NCBI GenBank assembly: GCA_021030915.1
Contig: JAGEMR010000023.1
Span: 248,001-312,000 of the forward strand
Reading direction: 5' to 3'
Origin: Astrothelium macrocarpum
Lineage: Eukaryota; Ascomycota; Dothideomycetes; Trypetheliales; Trypetheliaceae
Length of the DNA: 64,000 nt
In this document: piece by piece, positions 9,201-19,438 of the stretch
Numbering within the stretch: position 1 is the first letter of the stretch
Layout: each line of letters opens with the position of its first letter
Position numbers and translations under genes: made by a program
Notes under the pieces: model-generated
Told to the model about the DNA's origin: nothing
What the model saw: only the letters and a program-made list of their open reading frames with translations
The model's database searches: none

Positions 9201-12200
9201 AACCATTTTACCTTTTATGCCGGCAATCATTAAATCGGCACACGAAAACCAAAAAGTCCGAGGTAACATTAAAAGTACACATCTCGTACTGTAAGAATAA
9301 TGTACGAGGACACGGTATCCACAAGCTTGGAACAAGCATTTTCTTATATCTGAAGCCACAATAGCATCAGGTCTGAGACGCTGTTCCTTCGATCGAAACT
9401 TATGCTGCGCACGCGCCATGCATCACCACACTGGAATCAGACTATTCTACCATTAGAAGACTACAACTTTACGCTCAAGCTTTGTCGACTGCATAGGTAA
9501 ACCGTGATCACGAGGGCCAAAAGGGAAATATTAGAAGAATGCTTTTAGCTATTATATTGCGTGGAGACATCCTTTTAGAGACCCATCGGTTACATTTATC
9601 TTAGGAGAAGCTGTGCATGTTGCTTACATGCAGTGGGGTCTCGGGATTCAAGCATTTGGTTAATTAAAGCCAAGACCAAATCAAGCCAGATTACACGGAT
9701 CTTCGAAGAGGCAACGGTTGGGAAGTAGTCCTTCCTGCTTACATTCCTTGTATGGGTCAGTGGATCTGCACTTCCTTGTTCCAGTGTCGAGGCGTTATTG
9801 GTGCATTGGTAAAGTCATGCCGATGCAGCGAACAAGAGCGTAAGCGAGGGCAGCGATCTATGTCCATTTGGCGACAGTTCAGACTGAGGTAACATTCAAG
9901 TCTGGTGCCAGTCTCAAGTGTGATAGCAACAGGACTCTTTCGTACATGAATTGACTTTTAGCAGACGCGTATTTCTGGATCGCAAGCCATACACACAAGA
10001 ATAGTGGATCTGGGTACCCTCTGCTTGATCCACATACTACCTTCAAGGCTTCTAATACACCCCCTCTCAACTCCCATACTTGCAAATTGTGCTATTGAAT
10101 AAATAAGTGCAATGTGGTTTCTATCAAGCTTGGTCTTTCCATCAATATCTGGCTGGGCGCTGTTCTGCTTAACCCCATTTCTATTCTACTTTGATCAGGA
10201 CAATCAGTGTGCAAACTCCATCAACACTCGCCATACTTACGAAGCAAATCGCTTGTTTCCCAATCGCGATCTACAATTCCATCGACGATCCAATATGATC
10301 CTAGTCTCATGGTTGCAAACTTCGTTGGCAAGAATGCGTTTACGGGATTAAATAAACCTCGGAAGCTCAAGCATCCGCTGATGTAGCTCAGGATGACCTC
10401 AATACGCCTTAGTGCCCAGGTAGAGTCTTTATATCACCGAGACAGAGCTCGCCAGCCTGAGTATCGGTGCTGAGGACATTGTTACAGAAGTCGAACATTT
10501 GGTCAAGGCTATTGGGACATCAGCAAAGCATTGTGCCGGTACCGCGATGAAGGCTGATATATAACGATAGGGTTCTCGAGAGCAGATTCGAACTATTCAT
10601 TCGCAAGTGGAGGTTTTTGTGGACTGTGTCAAGACAGTGAATTCTCCTCGATGCCGACTCCGTGAGTATGGATGTTCAATACTTCTCCACCAACGCCTAT
10701 TTACAGAACACCAACTCCCCGCAAATGTAGTGTGTACACTCATGTCCGGTTTGGCAGCTTTTTGCCTGCGGACCGAAAGTAAGGTCAGCACCGCTGCTTC
10801 GAGGGCAGGCAGGCTGGCCGGCAAGTGGAAAAGCAAAAAAGGGCCAGCACGCTTGTACTTTCTGTCTTTTGTACACACAAAAATGTATTGGTGGTTGCCC
10901 CACTCGTGGTTGACAAAGTTTGGAATTACTTATGCCTAGGCCACAGAGCCATCGCAACAATTTCGAAATCAATGGCGAATCTGGTCCTCCGGGATGATCT
11001 GAACAGTGCAAATCAATTCAGCATTACTTCTGAATGACTTTTGGGTCTAGTTTTGTCGGCAGAGTTCGTGCCTTGAACGCCGCAAACATCTCGATTCGTC
11101 AAAGCCTACCGTCCCTTGCTATGAGCTCGCAAGCGCATGGTTTGAGTAGTCCTCTGGCGGATTTAGCGTCAACACCACCATTGAGAACGAGATGAAAGAC
11201 CTGCTTAGCGCGCAAAGCGTCACTTCACATGTCATTTTGATCGGCACGGGCGTGATTCTCTCGAACTTTGCCAACGAAGCTAAGATGGGAGTCCAAGAAT
11301 TGCCGGCTTTAGCACCCGGAAAATCGTCCAAGAGATTGCAAACATTCATAATGCAATCCTTGCCGATCAAGACAATTTAAAGCAGACGACTTATGCGTGC
11401 AAACTAGATAGGAGATGGTGTCTATTAAAGCAAATAGACTAAGGACTACTTTGTTGGCTCTGATTGAAGCCGACGATAGCAGAAACAAGAATCTTGATAT
11501 CATATGATAATGACCATGCTCAACGACTATCTTTAGAAGGCGGCCGAGGGCAAGTCCAGGGTTCCGATCAAGATTTCAATGACAGACATGACCATAATAC
11601 TCAGATATGATAACTCACCTCACCAAATTTTGTTATTCCTTACACATCTAGGCTGTCGCATTGTAGTCCCGAGTACCTGAGAGCGCCCCCAGCGACACTG
11701 AGCGTCTCCAGGCAAGCCTTGATAATGCCTGAGTAAAGTCTACTACCAGAGCCCTCGGGCCCAGCTTCGACCCTCAAACTCACCGCTCTCAATCAGCAGG
11801 AGTACGCGGATTTGATTGCTCTTTGGCAATTGTCTTCATTGGTGCTTTCTCAAAGAGTGACAGAGTCCTCTTGAAAAATTTGGTACACAAACCTATGATT
11901 AGGGGCATATTGTGGTCCCGAATAACACCTGAACTTCAACCGTAGAAGTGGCTAATGTTCGTCTTGTGGGTAAGGTCGTCAGTCGCATGGAACTCTGCCT
12001 TTGGAAGAAAGCGTAAAGCTATGGAGGAAGAAAAGATCTGTGTCCATGCTAGTATCGATAGGGGAATTGCACACTGAGGTTCTTGGGTACAAAGCCGTTA
12101 TAACACAGTTGGTTTTTCGGAAATCCAACCTACGAGCACGCAACAAGACGTATTGTAAACCAAGGCGGGATACTCTACCGACCAGAATTTATGAACATTA

Positions 12201-13076
12201 GCAAAATCTATCATGTCTACATGTGAAATGAGTCTATCTGGCATTAAGAATAACAGTCTCCAGTCAGTTCCCATGGCTGCAAGCCGCTTGATAGATGCAA
12301 AGATCCGTGGTATTGTCATTTAAGCATGTTACTGTCTTGGGAGTGCTGAAATATGGTCTCCGATAAGATCATGTTAAAGAAGGCCCCAGCGCTATTGTAA
12401 AGTACTCTAATCTGGTCATTTCCCATGACAACTGCAACCTCCACGATAGATTAGCTTCCTGCCTCGTTCTTTGCGAGACTGCGGAGAGAAAACTCGTGTA
12501 TCGGGAAGGTATATAGCAGCGTAATCCGGAGTCCACCTGCATTCAACTATGTTGGTCATTAAAATAATATCTAGGTAAATACCCAACAGTCCAAATATTT
12601 CACTCGTCAATCCCAAACGTGTATTGTTAATGACATAAACCAAACTGAAGAAATTGTGAACAGTGCCGCGGTAATTGAAATACTGTCAATTTTTAGCACT
12701 GACTTTCAAGACAGCTGGCGACTGAATACTGTTCCGCTGAACTCCAGATTCTTTAAAATAAGCAAACGAAACGCTTAATTTAATGGCTTTCCTCAGCACA
12801 GCTCTGAAGAGAATACAGCTTTAACCATTCTTATTTACTCAAGCAATTTGATGCCAGACTAATTTGTACTGAAAGCAGTTGGTAATAATGATAAATTGTG
12901 AAGACATCCGATACTCCTATAGTTATGGAAAGACTATCTAATCAACCAAGCTGCTAACGAGTGACAATGGTGTCTGTGAAACTGTTTGCGGCACCGATGA
13001 GCCCGTCAATGAGAACAAGCCCGTTGATGAACAAACCCACTAACACTAGTAAACTCGTTGATATCAATGATTTCCA
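9201..13076. other. Gene-poor relic region, no intact gene seen
   Basis: About 3.9 kb with only short, stop-broken frames on both strands. Two stretches look like worn protein-coding remains. Near 10446-10560 the plus strand reads ELASLSIGAEDIVTEVEHLVKAIG before stops. Near 11190-11510 two neighbouring plus frames contain helical, charged text such as EMVSIKANRLRTTLLALIEADDS, preceded by an in-frame TAG. I could not assign a family. No tRNA or inverted-repeat element was recognised. The first 250 bp probably hold the RRP6 3' UTR. Confidence 0.5.
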
Positions 13077-13853
13077 TTAAAACCCAGTGAAATCGGAAAA
13101 ATTGGTGAAGTCATTGGTCTCAGCAAAGGCATCGATATCAGATAACCCATCAGCAAACAAAGTAGTATCAATAAAGTCATCAACATTGACAAGTTCATTC
13201 GCAAAAGTGGGCCCAATGACATCAGTGAACTCATTGCTGTCCGTAAATCCATAGGAGTCAGCAGACCCATTGAAACCATGGATATCAGTAGACTCGTTGA
13301 TGCCAATGAGTACATTGGCGCTGGAGAGCCGGTTCATATCCCTAGAACCACTGGTGTCGACCGCATTGGGAGTTGCTGCTGCGAGGACAGCGGAAGATGC
13401 CGATGAAGGTGCAGCAATATGATGAACCTTCTTCATATGTGACTTGAATTTGTCCTTCCGCATGAAGGGGCGTTTTGGACCAGAGCAGCTTTCGCTGCGG
13501 TTACAATCAGATTTCGTACACCAAAATTGGTTCGTCGGTTCGTGGATGGTCTCCCGATGGCGACGTAGGTCGTATGCTCTTGTGAAGGTCTTCCCGCACT
13601 CTGGCCAATCACAACTGATCTGCTCAGATCGAACGCCCTTCTTGGATCGAACGCCCTTCTTGGATCGAACGCCCTTCTTAGATCGAACGCCCTCTCGGCT
13701 CGGTGACACGTCATCACACTGCCCGCATAATTGAGGGTTGAAAGAGGCATACCTGCTTGGCTATTTAAAAAAAAGACAGCCTTACGTAGAGTCTCCCTCG
13801 TCGGCAAGCGTGGGAACATGTTGCGTGGGCGGAACAATCGCGTAAGGCGCCAT
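13077..13853 (-). CDS. C2H2 zinc-finger protein with acidic repeat tail
   Basis: Putative transcription factor or decayed relative of one; function unknown. The zinc-finger frame is closed upstream by a stop at 13761-13763 and has no usable ATG, so a spliced first exon is needed. The best join is exon 13853-13786 (ATG, 22 codons) to exon 13752-13077, across an intron of only 33 nt (GTAAGG...GCAG). That is unusually short, so the 5' end is uncertain. The predicted protein has 247 residues. Finger 1 is CDWPECGKTFTRAYDLRRH...H. Finger 2 is an expanded C-x4-C...H-x4-H ending in HMKKVHH. Before finger 1 lies a tandem GVRSKK repeat. The C-terminal 90 residues repeat a DxNEFTD-like acidic motif. It diverges from the broken C2H2-ankyrin gene. 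Confidence 0.6.
13619..13690. repeat. 18-bp tandem repeat inside the C2H2 gene
   Basis: About four near-perfect head-to-tail copies of an 18-bp unit (GATCGAACGCCCTTCTTG on the plus strand) encode GVRSKK repeated on the minus strand, directly before the first zinc finger. The unit length is a multiple of three, so gain or loss of copies keeps the frame. The outer copies carry small changes. Confidence 0.85.
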
Positions 13854-14233
13854 CAGAACGACGAGGAGTGAAGCGATGGATCGTAGAGCGTGAAGCAAAC
13901 TGAGGGCCGCTGGAGATACGGTTGGTTAACTGGAAAGATTGGTGAATGACGCTCAACGAAGGCGGTGCGGGTGTGAGGCTTATTATATTCTCGCGCGTTG
14001 AACTCTGGACGCCCCATCCCTTTAATTCGCCTGCATCTGCGCCCCATCCTCACGCATGGACTTCTCGAGACTGTCTTTCCGCAGATACGCGCCCAGAACA
14101 ACATACTTGGGCGATCTTACGGATAGCTTTCAAAAGTTGTAGGTGCGTGCAAGCCTTTTCTGCTTTTTAATTTCGCTCAACACATTTTAGCCCTTCAAAG
14201 GCGAACACATCGTTGAACACATTGTTTTCTAAA
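13854..14233. promoter_or_regulatory. Divergent intergenic region between two C2H2 genes
   Basis: 380 bp lie between the start of the minus-strand C2H2 gene and the start of the plus-strand C2H2-ankyrin pseudogene, so it must have held both promoters. No defined operator motif was recognised. Confidence 0.4.
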
Positions 14234-16372
14234 ATGGACCTCGAGAGAGACAATTCTCATACCAACCGCCACCCAAACAGCAAAGGATGCGGGCTCATCA
14301 AATGTGATAAATGCTTGAGGACTTTCACTACACGGGGGCAATTCACGTAATTACCTCTCCTACACTCATAGTAATTAGCAGTCATTGATCATAATAAGCC
14401 GTCATTACAAAACTCATACCAGGCCATACCGCTGCAACGAATGCAGTAAGGGATTTGCACTAAAAACTGACCTTGACCGACACAACTTTAGACATGAAGG
14501 TTCCAGGTTGCTCTTTCACTGCAAAGTTCCTGGATGCTGGTTCAAAGGGGCTTCGCGAAGAGACAATTTGCAAAGACATATTCGAAACAGTCATGGAGAC
14601 AGAAAGAGATGGGAAAATGGGCTACAGGAGCAACACGTCAAAGAATTCTGCAAACTGGCGCATTTAGAGCGCAAGCAGTTGATGGAGGCTTCCAATTTGC
14701 TCGTGGCAGCAGAACTTGGGAATGACCGTATCATGCGTTTACTAATCGATAACGGGGTCGGCACTGGGACGAAATCCGATCGGGGGAAGACTGCTGTTCA
14801 TGTTGCCGCCATGAAAGGCTACACGACATCTGTAGAATTGCTACTCGACGCAGGAGCTGACGGTGGAGCGAAGGATGACCAGGGCAATTCAGCACTACAT
14901 GAAGCAGCACGTTCAGGACATACTGGCATAATACAATCACTCATTCAAAGAGGGGTTGGAGTTCAAGCTATAAACAAGGATGGTCACACTGCCCTGCATC
15001 TTGCAGTCCTGAAAGGACATGAAGATGTTGCAAACCTTCTATTAGACAATGGAGCAGACATTGGGTCGAGGGCAAAAAATGGATTTTAACCGCTGCACTT
15101 TGCGTTCAAGACCGGAAATAAAGAATTAGCTGAACAGCTCCTCCACCAAGATCGAATACAAGGGACAGGAAAAATCCATAAAGACCCAAGGCTCCTTCGG
15201 CTCGCAGTCGAAAGCGGGAATCAAGATTTGGTACAACTGCTCCTTGTAAGTGGAACGGATGTCGACGCGAAAAGCATAGGCGGGAGGAGCAGAACGGCAC
15301 TGGAAGTGGCGACAGCAACAAACAATGAATCTATGGTCCAGCTACTCCTGAACAATGGAGCAAACGCCAACGGATCGGGACCTTATGCTGGATGGACACC
15401 AGGGACTGCGCTGGAGTATGCTGTGCAAAATGATAATAAATCTATGGTCCGGCTGCTCCTTGAAAGCGGAGCAGATATTAAGTTAGGGGCACCCCTGACA
15501 TGTGCAGCAAAAGAAGATAATGAATTAATGGTCCGGCTGCTTCTTGAGAGCGGAGCAGATATTCACGAATTAGACGACAGAGACAGAGAAGCGCTAGTAC
15601 ACGCAGCAGCAAATGGTAATGAATCTATGATCCGCCTGCTCCTCGAGAGTGGAGCAAACATCAATGGAAAACGCTCTCGGGAAGAGACAGCATTAATACG
15701 TGCGGTGGCAAACGGCAATGAATCTATAATCCAACTGCTTCTTGAGAACGGAGCAGATGTCAATAAAGAATGTTCTTGGGGAGAGACAGCATTAATACGT
15801 GCGGTGACAAATGGTAATGAATCTATAGCCCAGCTGCTTCTTGAGAGCGGAGCAGACGTCAATAAAGAATGCTCTTGGGGAGAGACAGCACTAATGCGTG
15901 CGGTGGCAAACGGCAATGAATCTATAACCCAGCTGCTCCTCGAGAATGGAGCAAACGTCAATGGAAAACGCTCTTGGGGAAAGACAGTATTAATACGTGC
16001 GATGACAAACGGCTTCTTGAGAACGGAACAGACATCAATAAAAAATGTTTTTGGGGAAAGACAGCATTAATGCGTGCGGTGGCAAACGGTAATGAATCTA
16101 TAGCCTAGCTGCTTCTTGAGAGCGGAGCAGACGTCAATGTAAAGCAAGATCGGATAGGGACAGCATTTACAATTGCGGCGGCAAACGGTCATGAGTCTAT
16201 GGTTCGGCTGCTTCTTGAGAGCGGAGCAGATATTAACGTGTCAGGAAGCAGAGGGACTGCGCTCGACCAAGCAGCGAAATTTGATCATGCTGCGGTCGTG
16301 CAAGTCCTGCTCAAGCATAGAGCGAGAAAATACGATGAGGAGAAAATACAGAAAGGTTTACAAATGGTCTAG
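14234..16372 (+). pseudogene. C2H2-ankyrin repeat gene with three disabling lesions
   Basis: The start ATG at 14234 leads through a 52-nt intron (14347-14398) that correctly rebuilds a finger (FTRHYKTH). Three C2H2 fingers follow, then an ankyrin array (LLLDAGADGGAKDDQGNSALHEAARSG style). The frame then breaks. An in-frame TAA at 15087-15089 sits exactly inside an ankyrin consensus (NGF*PLHFA), after which the same frame continues open to about 16012. There a 22-bp deletion, evident by comparison with the adjacent repeats, shifts the frame. A TAG at 16106-16108 stands where sister repeats have CAG. The array ends naturally at TAG 16370-16372. Repeats between about 15600 and 16110 are nearly identical 99-bp (33-residue) units, so the array expanded recently. 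If intact, the gene would encode about 690 residues. Its former role is unknown. Confidence 0.85.
15600..16110 (+). repeat. Near-identical 99-bp ankyrin unit array
   Basis: Consecutive 99-bp units (33 codons) share long identical blocks such as GGTAATGAATCTATAGCCCA and the LLLExGADVNKECSWGETALIRAV protein pattern. High DNA identity, not just protein similarity, points to recent unequal exchange. One unit lost 22 bp near 16012. Confidence 0.85.
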
Positions 16373-16900
16373 AAATGGCAATTCTAGCAATGTGGCTATC
16401 ATTTTAGGCAGTTGTGGTTCTTATTTCGTACAAAAATTTGCAACGCTACATCTATCTCTGTCGTATAACCAAGTTTGGGGCGTATGAGAGAAGAGATATC
16501 CGGAAGAACAATTAAGATAATCCCATAAAGCACCTTCGGCACTCAGCCTAATACCTTGAGCTAACAAGGGAGGTCTATAGTTCGGAAGTAATACACTTAA
16601 TCGTTATTGAGATCGTGAAATCAAGGACAGTACAAATATTCGGAAGGAGATCAGATTTTCGGATGCGTTGCAGATAGTGTAATCCTTTATGGTCTAGTCT
16701 GATTCCTATTTCAAGATATCTAACGGCTTCATCGAGAAAATGGCTGATCTAATACAAGTAGCACAGCCCGAATTTGCCTACTTTCTTTAAAGCGCAGCAT
16801 GCTTCGCAAAGGTAATAGCCAAGTCTGATGATGATCGATCCTTGTATGGCTGCTGGAAAATGGAAGTCATTGTATGAAAATTGACAATGCCAAACATCCA
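16373..16900. other. No gene seen
   Basis: Between the two ankyrin relics; only short frames broken by stops. The minus-strand frame from 16749 may be the eroded distal end of the neighbouring relic but has no recognisable motif. Confidence 0.4.
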
Positions 16901-16974
16901 TGAAGCTGCGGTGGCCCCCGTACGTTAATCGTAAATACTTTGAAAGCTTGACCTTGGCCTGGCACGTTGACAAG

Positions 16975-17750
16975 CGCTATCTTGGATGAACGCATGCAGC
17001 AATGCACAGATGTTGAAAGTCCAGAAAAGCAGAGCCATTCTCACTGGCCTTTAATTGTCTAAAAAATTCGTCCAAAAACATGTTGCCACCAAATCTCTCA
17101 AATATCAAACCGGGCTCAAACCAGTCCAGAGCGCTGAAAGGAGCCATCGTGGTATATAAAGGGTCACGATACTGCCTTCATGATGCTCCGCTGCCACGTG
17201 GATCGGTGATACTGTATTCTATTACCGCGGCAAGGAGTATGGGAACCCTCCACCAGCCTCCTGAGACCTCTGGCGGGATTAGTTTCTGCAAAGAATCCGC
17301 GCCTGCTCTGATAGGGAGCTGGACGGTCTTGGCTTTCTCACGAAGGCGAGCTCCTGGTCTTACCCATCGCCACGTCTGTGTTGACTCTTCACTTGCATGG
17401 CAAATGCTGTGTGGGTGCAGAAGTGTTGTATGTGCGCCCAGGCTCACAAGCATCTGCATTGATTCCATGTTGCCGAAATAGATCGAGACTACGAGTGCGG
17501 TATAAACAGACGGCGCCATAGGTCGAGTGGAGTCTCTTGCAGAAACCAACTGCTTGACCATTTCAATGTCGCCCTTATCCGCAGGCGCAGAAATGGCGGC
17601 ATCCAACTCTTGAAATCGACGTAATCCGGCAAACAATTTTTCAGTATTATTATCCTACCGAACCAGAAGTGTTGTTACGTGAGTGTAGCCAGCGCGAAAT
17701 GCCTCTGGTAGGGTGCCAAGTCGTTGAACCTCTTGAATAAACCCGAACTA
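16975..17750 (-). pseudogene. Degenerate ankyrin-type gene relic
   Basis: One minus-strand frame reads through about 250 codons, broken by in-frame stops at 17748-17750, 17655-17657 (TAG) and 17178-17180 (TGA). Between stops the text is protein-like: FRAGYTHVTTLLVR, then DAAISAPADKGDIEMVKQLVSARD and VSIYFGNMESMQMLVSLGAH (ankyrin-like helix pairs). After the TGA comes MAPFSALDWFEPGLIFERFGG...FLDEFFRQL. The coherence of one frame across the stops supports an old gene inactivated by point changes. No start or splice sites could be fixed. It is separated by about 0.6 kb from the other ankyrin pseudogene and lies on the opposite strand. Confidence 0.6.
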
Positions 17751-17772
17751 CCTCGACTTTTGAACCCTCAGC

Positions 17773-18492
17773 TTATTGCAGCTGAATCCGCTGCAACTCC
17801 CACACAATGTGATCATCAGCGTCAAGGACCAAACAGTCATATGGAAGCCAGTCTGGCAAACCAGAAGTCTTAGGGCGTTTTGGATTCGCTGGTGCATACG
17901 TGTTTGTAAATTTTCCAGTTTGTTCGTCCATAGTTCTACGACCGTGGACCCAGCCAAGTCGTCTCATGACTTCGTCCAAGACTGCCCAGACTTTGGCGCC
18001 CAAGAGAGCGGCTCTAGGCCCTGGGCCGGACCAACGCGCACCCTTCAACCTGAGCAATTCCTCAATGCGGTCAAGGACTTTGGGATCCTGTTCCCTTCTT
18101 TCCTTCTGCCAGTCGTAAATGCGGAGGACTTCTATTACGTCATTTGTACTGAAGCCACCTCGACGCATCGCCCATCCGAAAAACTTATTAGGTCGCCCCT
18201 CCTGGCTGGGGCCAATTTTTTTCGGTCCATCATCCATCTTCGATGGGGCCGCCGAAGTTGGAGGAGAATCTGAATGGAGTCTGCTAGACGCCTTCAACTT
18301 TTTAGTTGGGGAGCACGATGCATGTTCACCCGAGGCCAGTCGACCTCTGCTCAATTTCGGTGGCTCCGAGTCGTCTTCTGCCAAGCGAATTTCGTGAGAC
18401 GTCTGATCGACCGACGGATGTCGTACACGGTCCGAGGGGGTCTCCTCGGTTGGACTAGACGGTGCTGCAGGGTTGCAAGACATTGATATCAT
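17773..18492 (-). CDS. Hypothetical protein
   Basis: Intact 239-codon frame without introns, starting at ATG 18492 (MISMSC) or 18483. I do not recognise the family. Residues 1-100 are Ser/Pro/charged and probably disordered. Residues about 110-239 look folded: FFGWAMRRGGFSTNDVIEVLRIYDW, then RIEELLRLKGARWSGPGPRAALLGAKVWAVLDEVMRRLGW, then PDWLPYDCLVLDADDHIVWELQRIQLQ at the very end. It lies head-on to decayed genes, in an island with relics and a MITE-like element, so it could be a lineage-specific gene or the surviving part of a longer one. Absence of stops in 240 codons of unbiased sequence argues it is real. Confidence 0.55.
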   Translation of the reverse strand: MISMSCNPAAPSSPTEETPSDRVRHPSVDQTSHEIRLAEDDSEPPKLSRGRLASGEHASCSPTKKLKASSRLHSDSPPTSAAPSKMDDGPKKIGPSQEGRPNKFFGWAMRRGGFSTNDVIEVLRIYDWQKERREQDPKVLDRIEELLRLKGARWSGPGPRAALLGAKVWAVLDEVMRRLGWVHGRRTMDEQTGKFTNTYAPANPKRPKTSGLPDWLPYDCLVLDADDHIVWELQRIQLQ

Positions 18493-18854
18493 TAATAGCG
18501 AAGAAGCAATTAGCTTGTACAACTGTGGTGTAAGAGGAGAAACATCCGGCAGAGGCGTATTAAATATATATAGCGGCGCCTGCTAATCAAGTGAGTCACA
18601 CTTTGGACGGCCAAAATGTTGAGAAAAAGAGTCAGTAATGCGCGCCATTCAACGGGGATGCTATCCAGTCGTTCACTCGCCATTTCTAACGTCCTCATAA
18701 CCACCAGCAACGGAACCTCGTGCGGAGCACTCTTTGGGAGCACCCCTGTAGCCTGCTGTCAAGTCTCTTTCAAGTACCTCTTTGATCATCAAATCGTAAA
18801 TAATTGCCATCCACACAGTTGAGTGATCGTAGAGGTTATACGCAATGGTAAGTC
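18493..18854. other. Upstream region of the hypothetical gene; no gene seen
   Basis: Contains an AT-rich tract (TATATATAG near 18563) about 70 bp upstream of the hypothetical gene's ATG that could serve as its TATA region. No other feature was recognised. Confidence 0.35.
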
Positions 18855-19122
18855 ACGGAGGTGCACTCAGAAAGTTGCTGCTCACGCTAAGAACACTAAG
18901 AATTGACTATACCAACTCGAGTAAAATTTGTCGACCACCTATGTTGCACTAATTAGTTCAAAACTCCCCTCATATCATTCTTATTCAAACAATCATCAGT
19001 CGAAAAGCCTGGCTATTGATTAAAGTATTGATGAGATTGGAGCAAAGGAAGTGACAAAGGGGGGTCCTCCAGTGACTCAGCGCTTCTTAGCGTGAGCAGG
19101 AACTTTCTGAGTGCACCTCCGT
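18855..19122. mobile_element. MITE-like element with 39-bp terminal inverted repeats
   Basis: The left end (18855-18893) begins ACGGAGGTGCACTCAGAAAG. The right end (19084-19122) is its reverse complement with a single mismatch in 39 bp. The 268-bp total length, no coding capacity and AT-richer interior fit a non-autonomous DNA transposon. No clean target-site duplication is visible (left flank GTAAGTC, right flank ATGGCGA), so the exact borders or superfamily cannot be set. The near-identity of the ends suggests it is not ancient. Confidence 0.75.
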
Positions 19123-19438
19123 ATGGCGACTGCAATCCTTACAAAGAAAAGACGAGCTTCGGATAAAGAATTCAAAAAGGGATTGGCCACGACCCGATTG
19201 TTGCCGGTGCTGGCGTGGCTTGCTGTTTCAATCCAATAGGCCTATTCACTCAGCTCCGAATTATTCGATATCATCGCGGTAAATTATCGTTTACATTCAG
19301 TGGCTGCGGCCCATGCGGCACGGAATTAAGGCAGCCCCTATACGAAGTAGTTAAGAGAGACACTGCAAGCCACAAATGATAAGCAAATACAACTACCATT
19401 TCTGCACCAACAATTGTATACTACATTTACAGGAGCAA

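Noticed and set aside
15060..15125. An intron (GTCGAG...ATTAG) that would remove the TAA at 15087
   Set aside because: It would cut out conserved ankyrin positions and has a weak donor. The two later lesions would still break the gene.
15087..16108. Programmed stop-codon readthrough in the ankyrin gene
   Set aside because: Codons are TAA and TAG without a known readthrough context, and a 22-bp frameshifting deletion lies between them.
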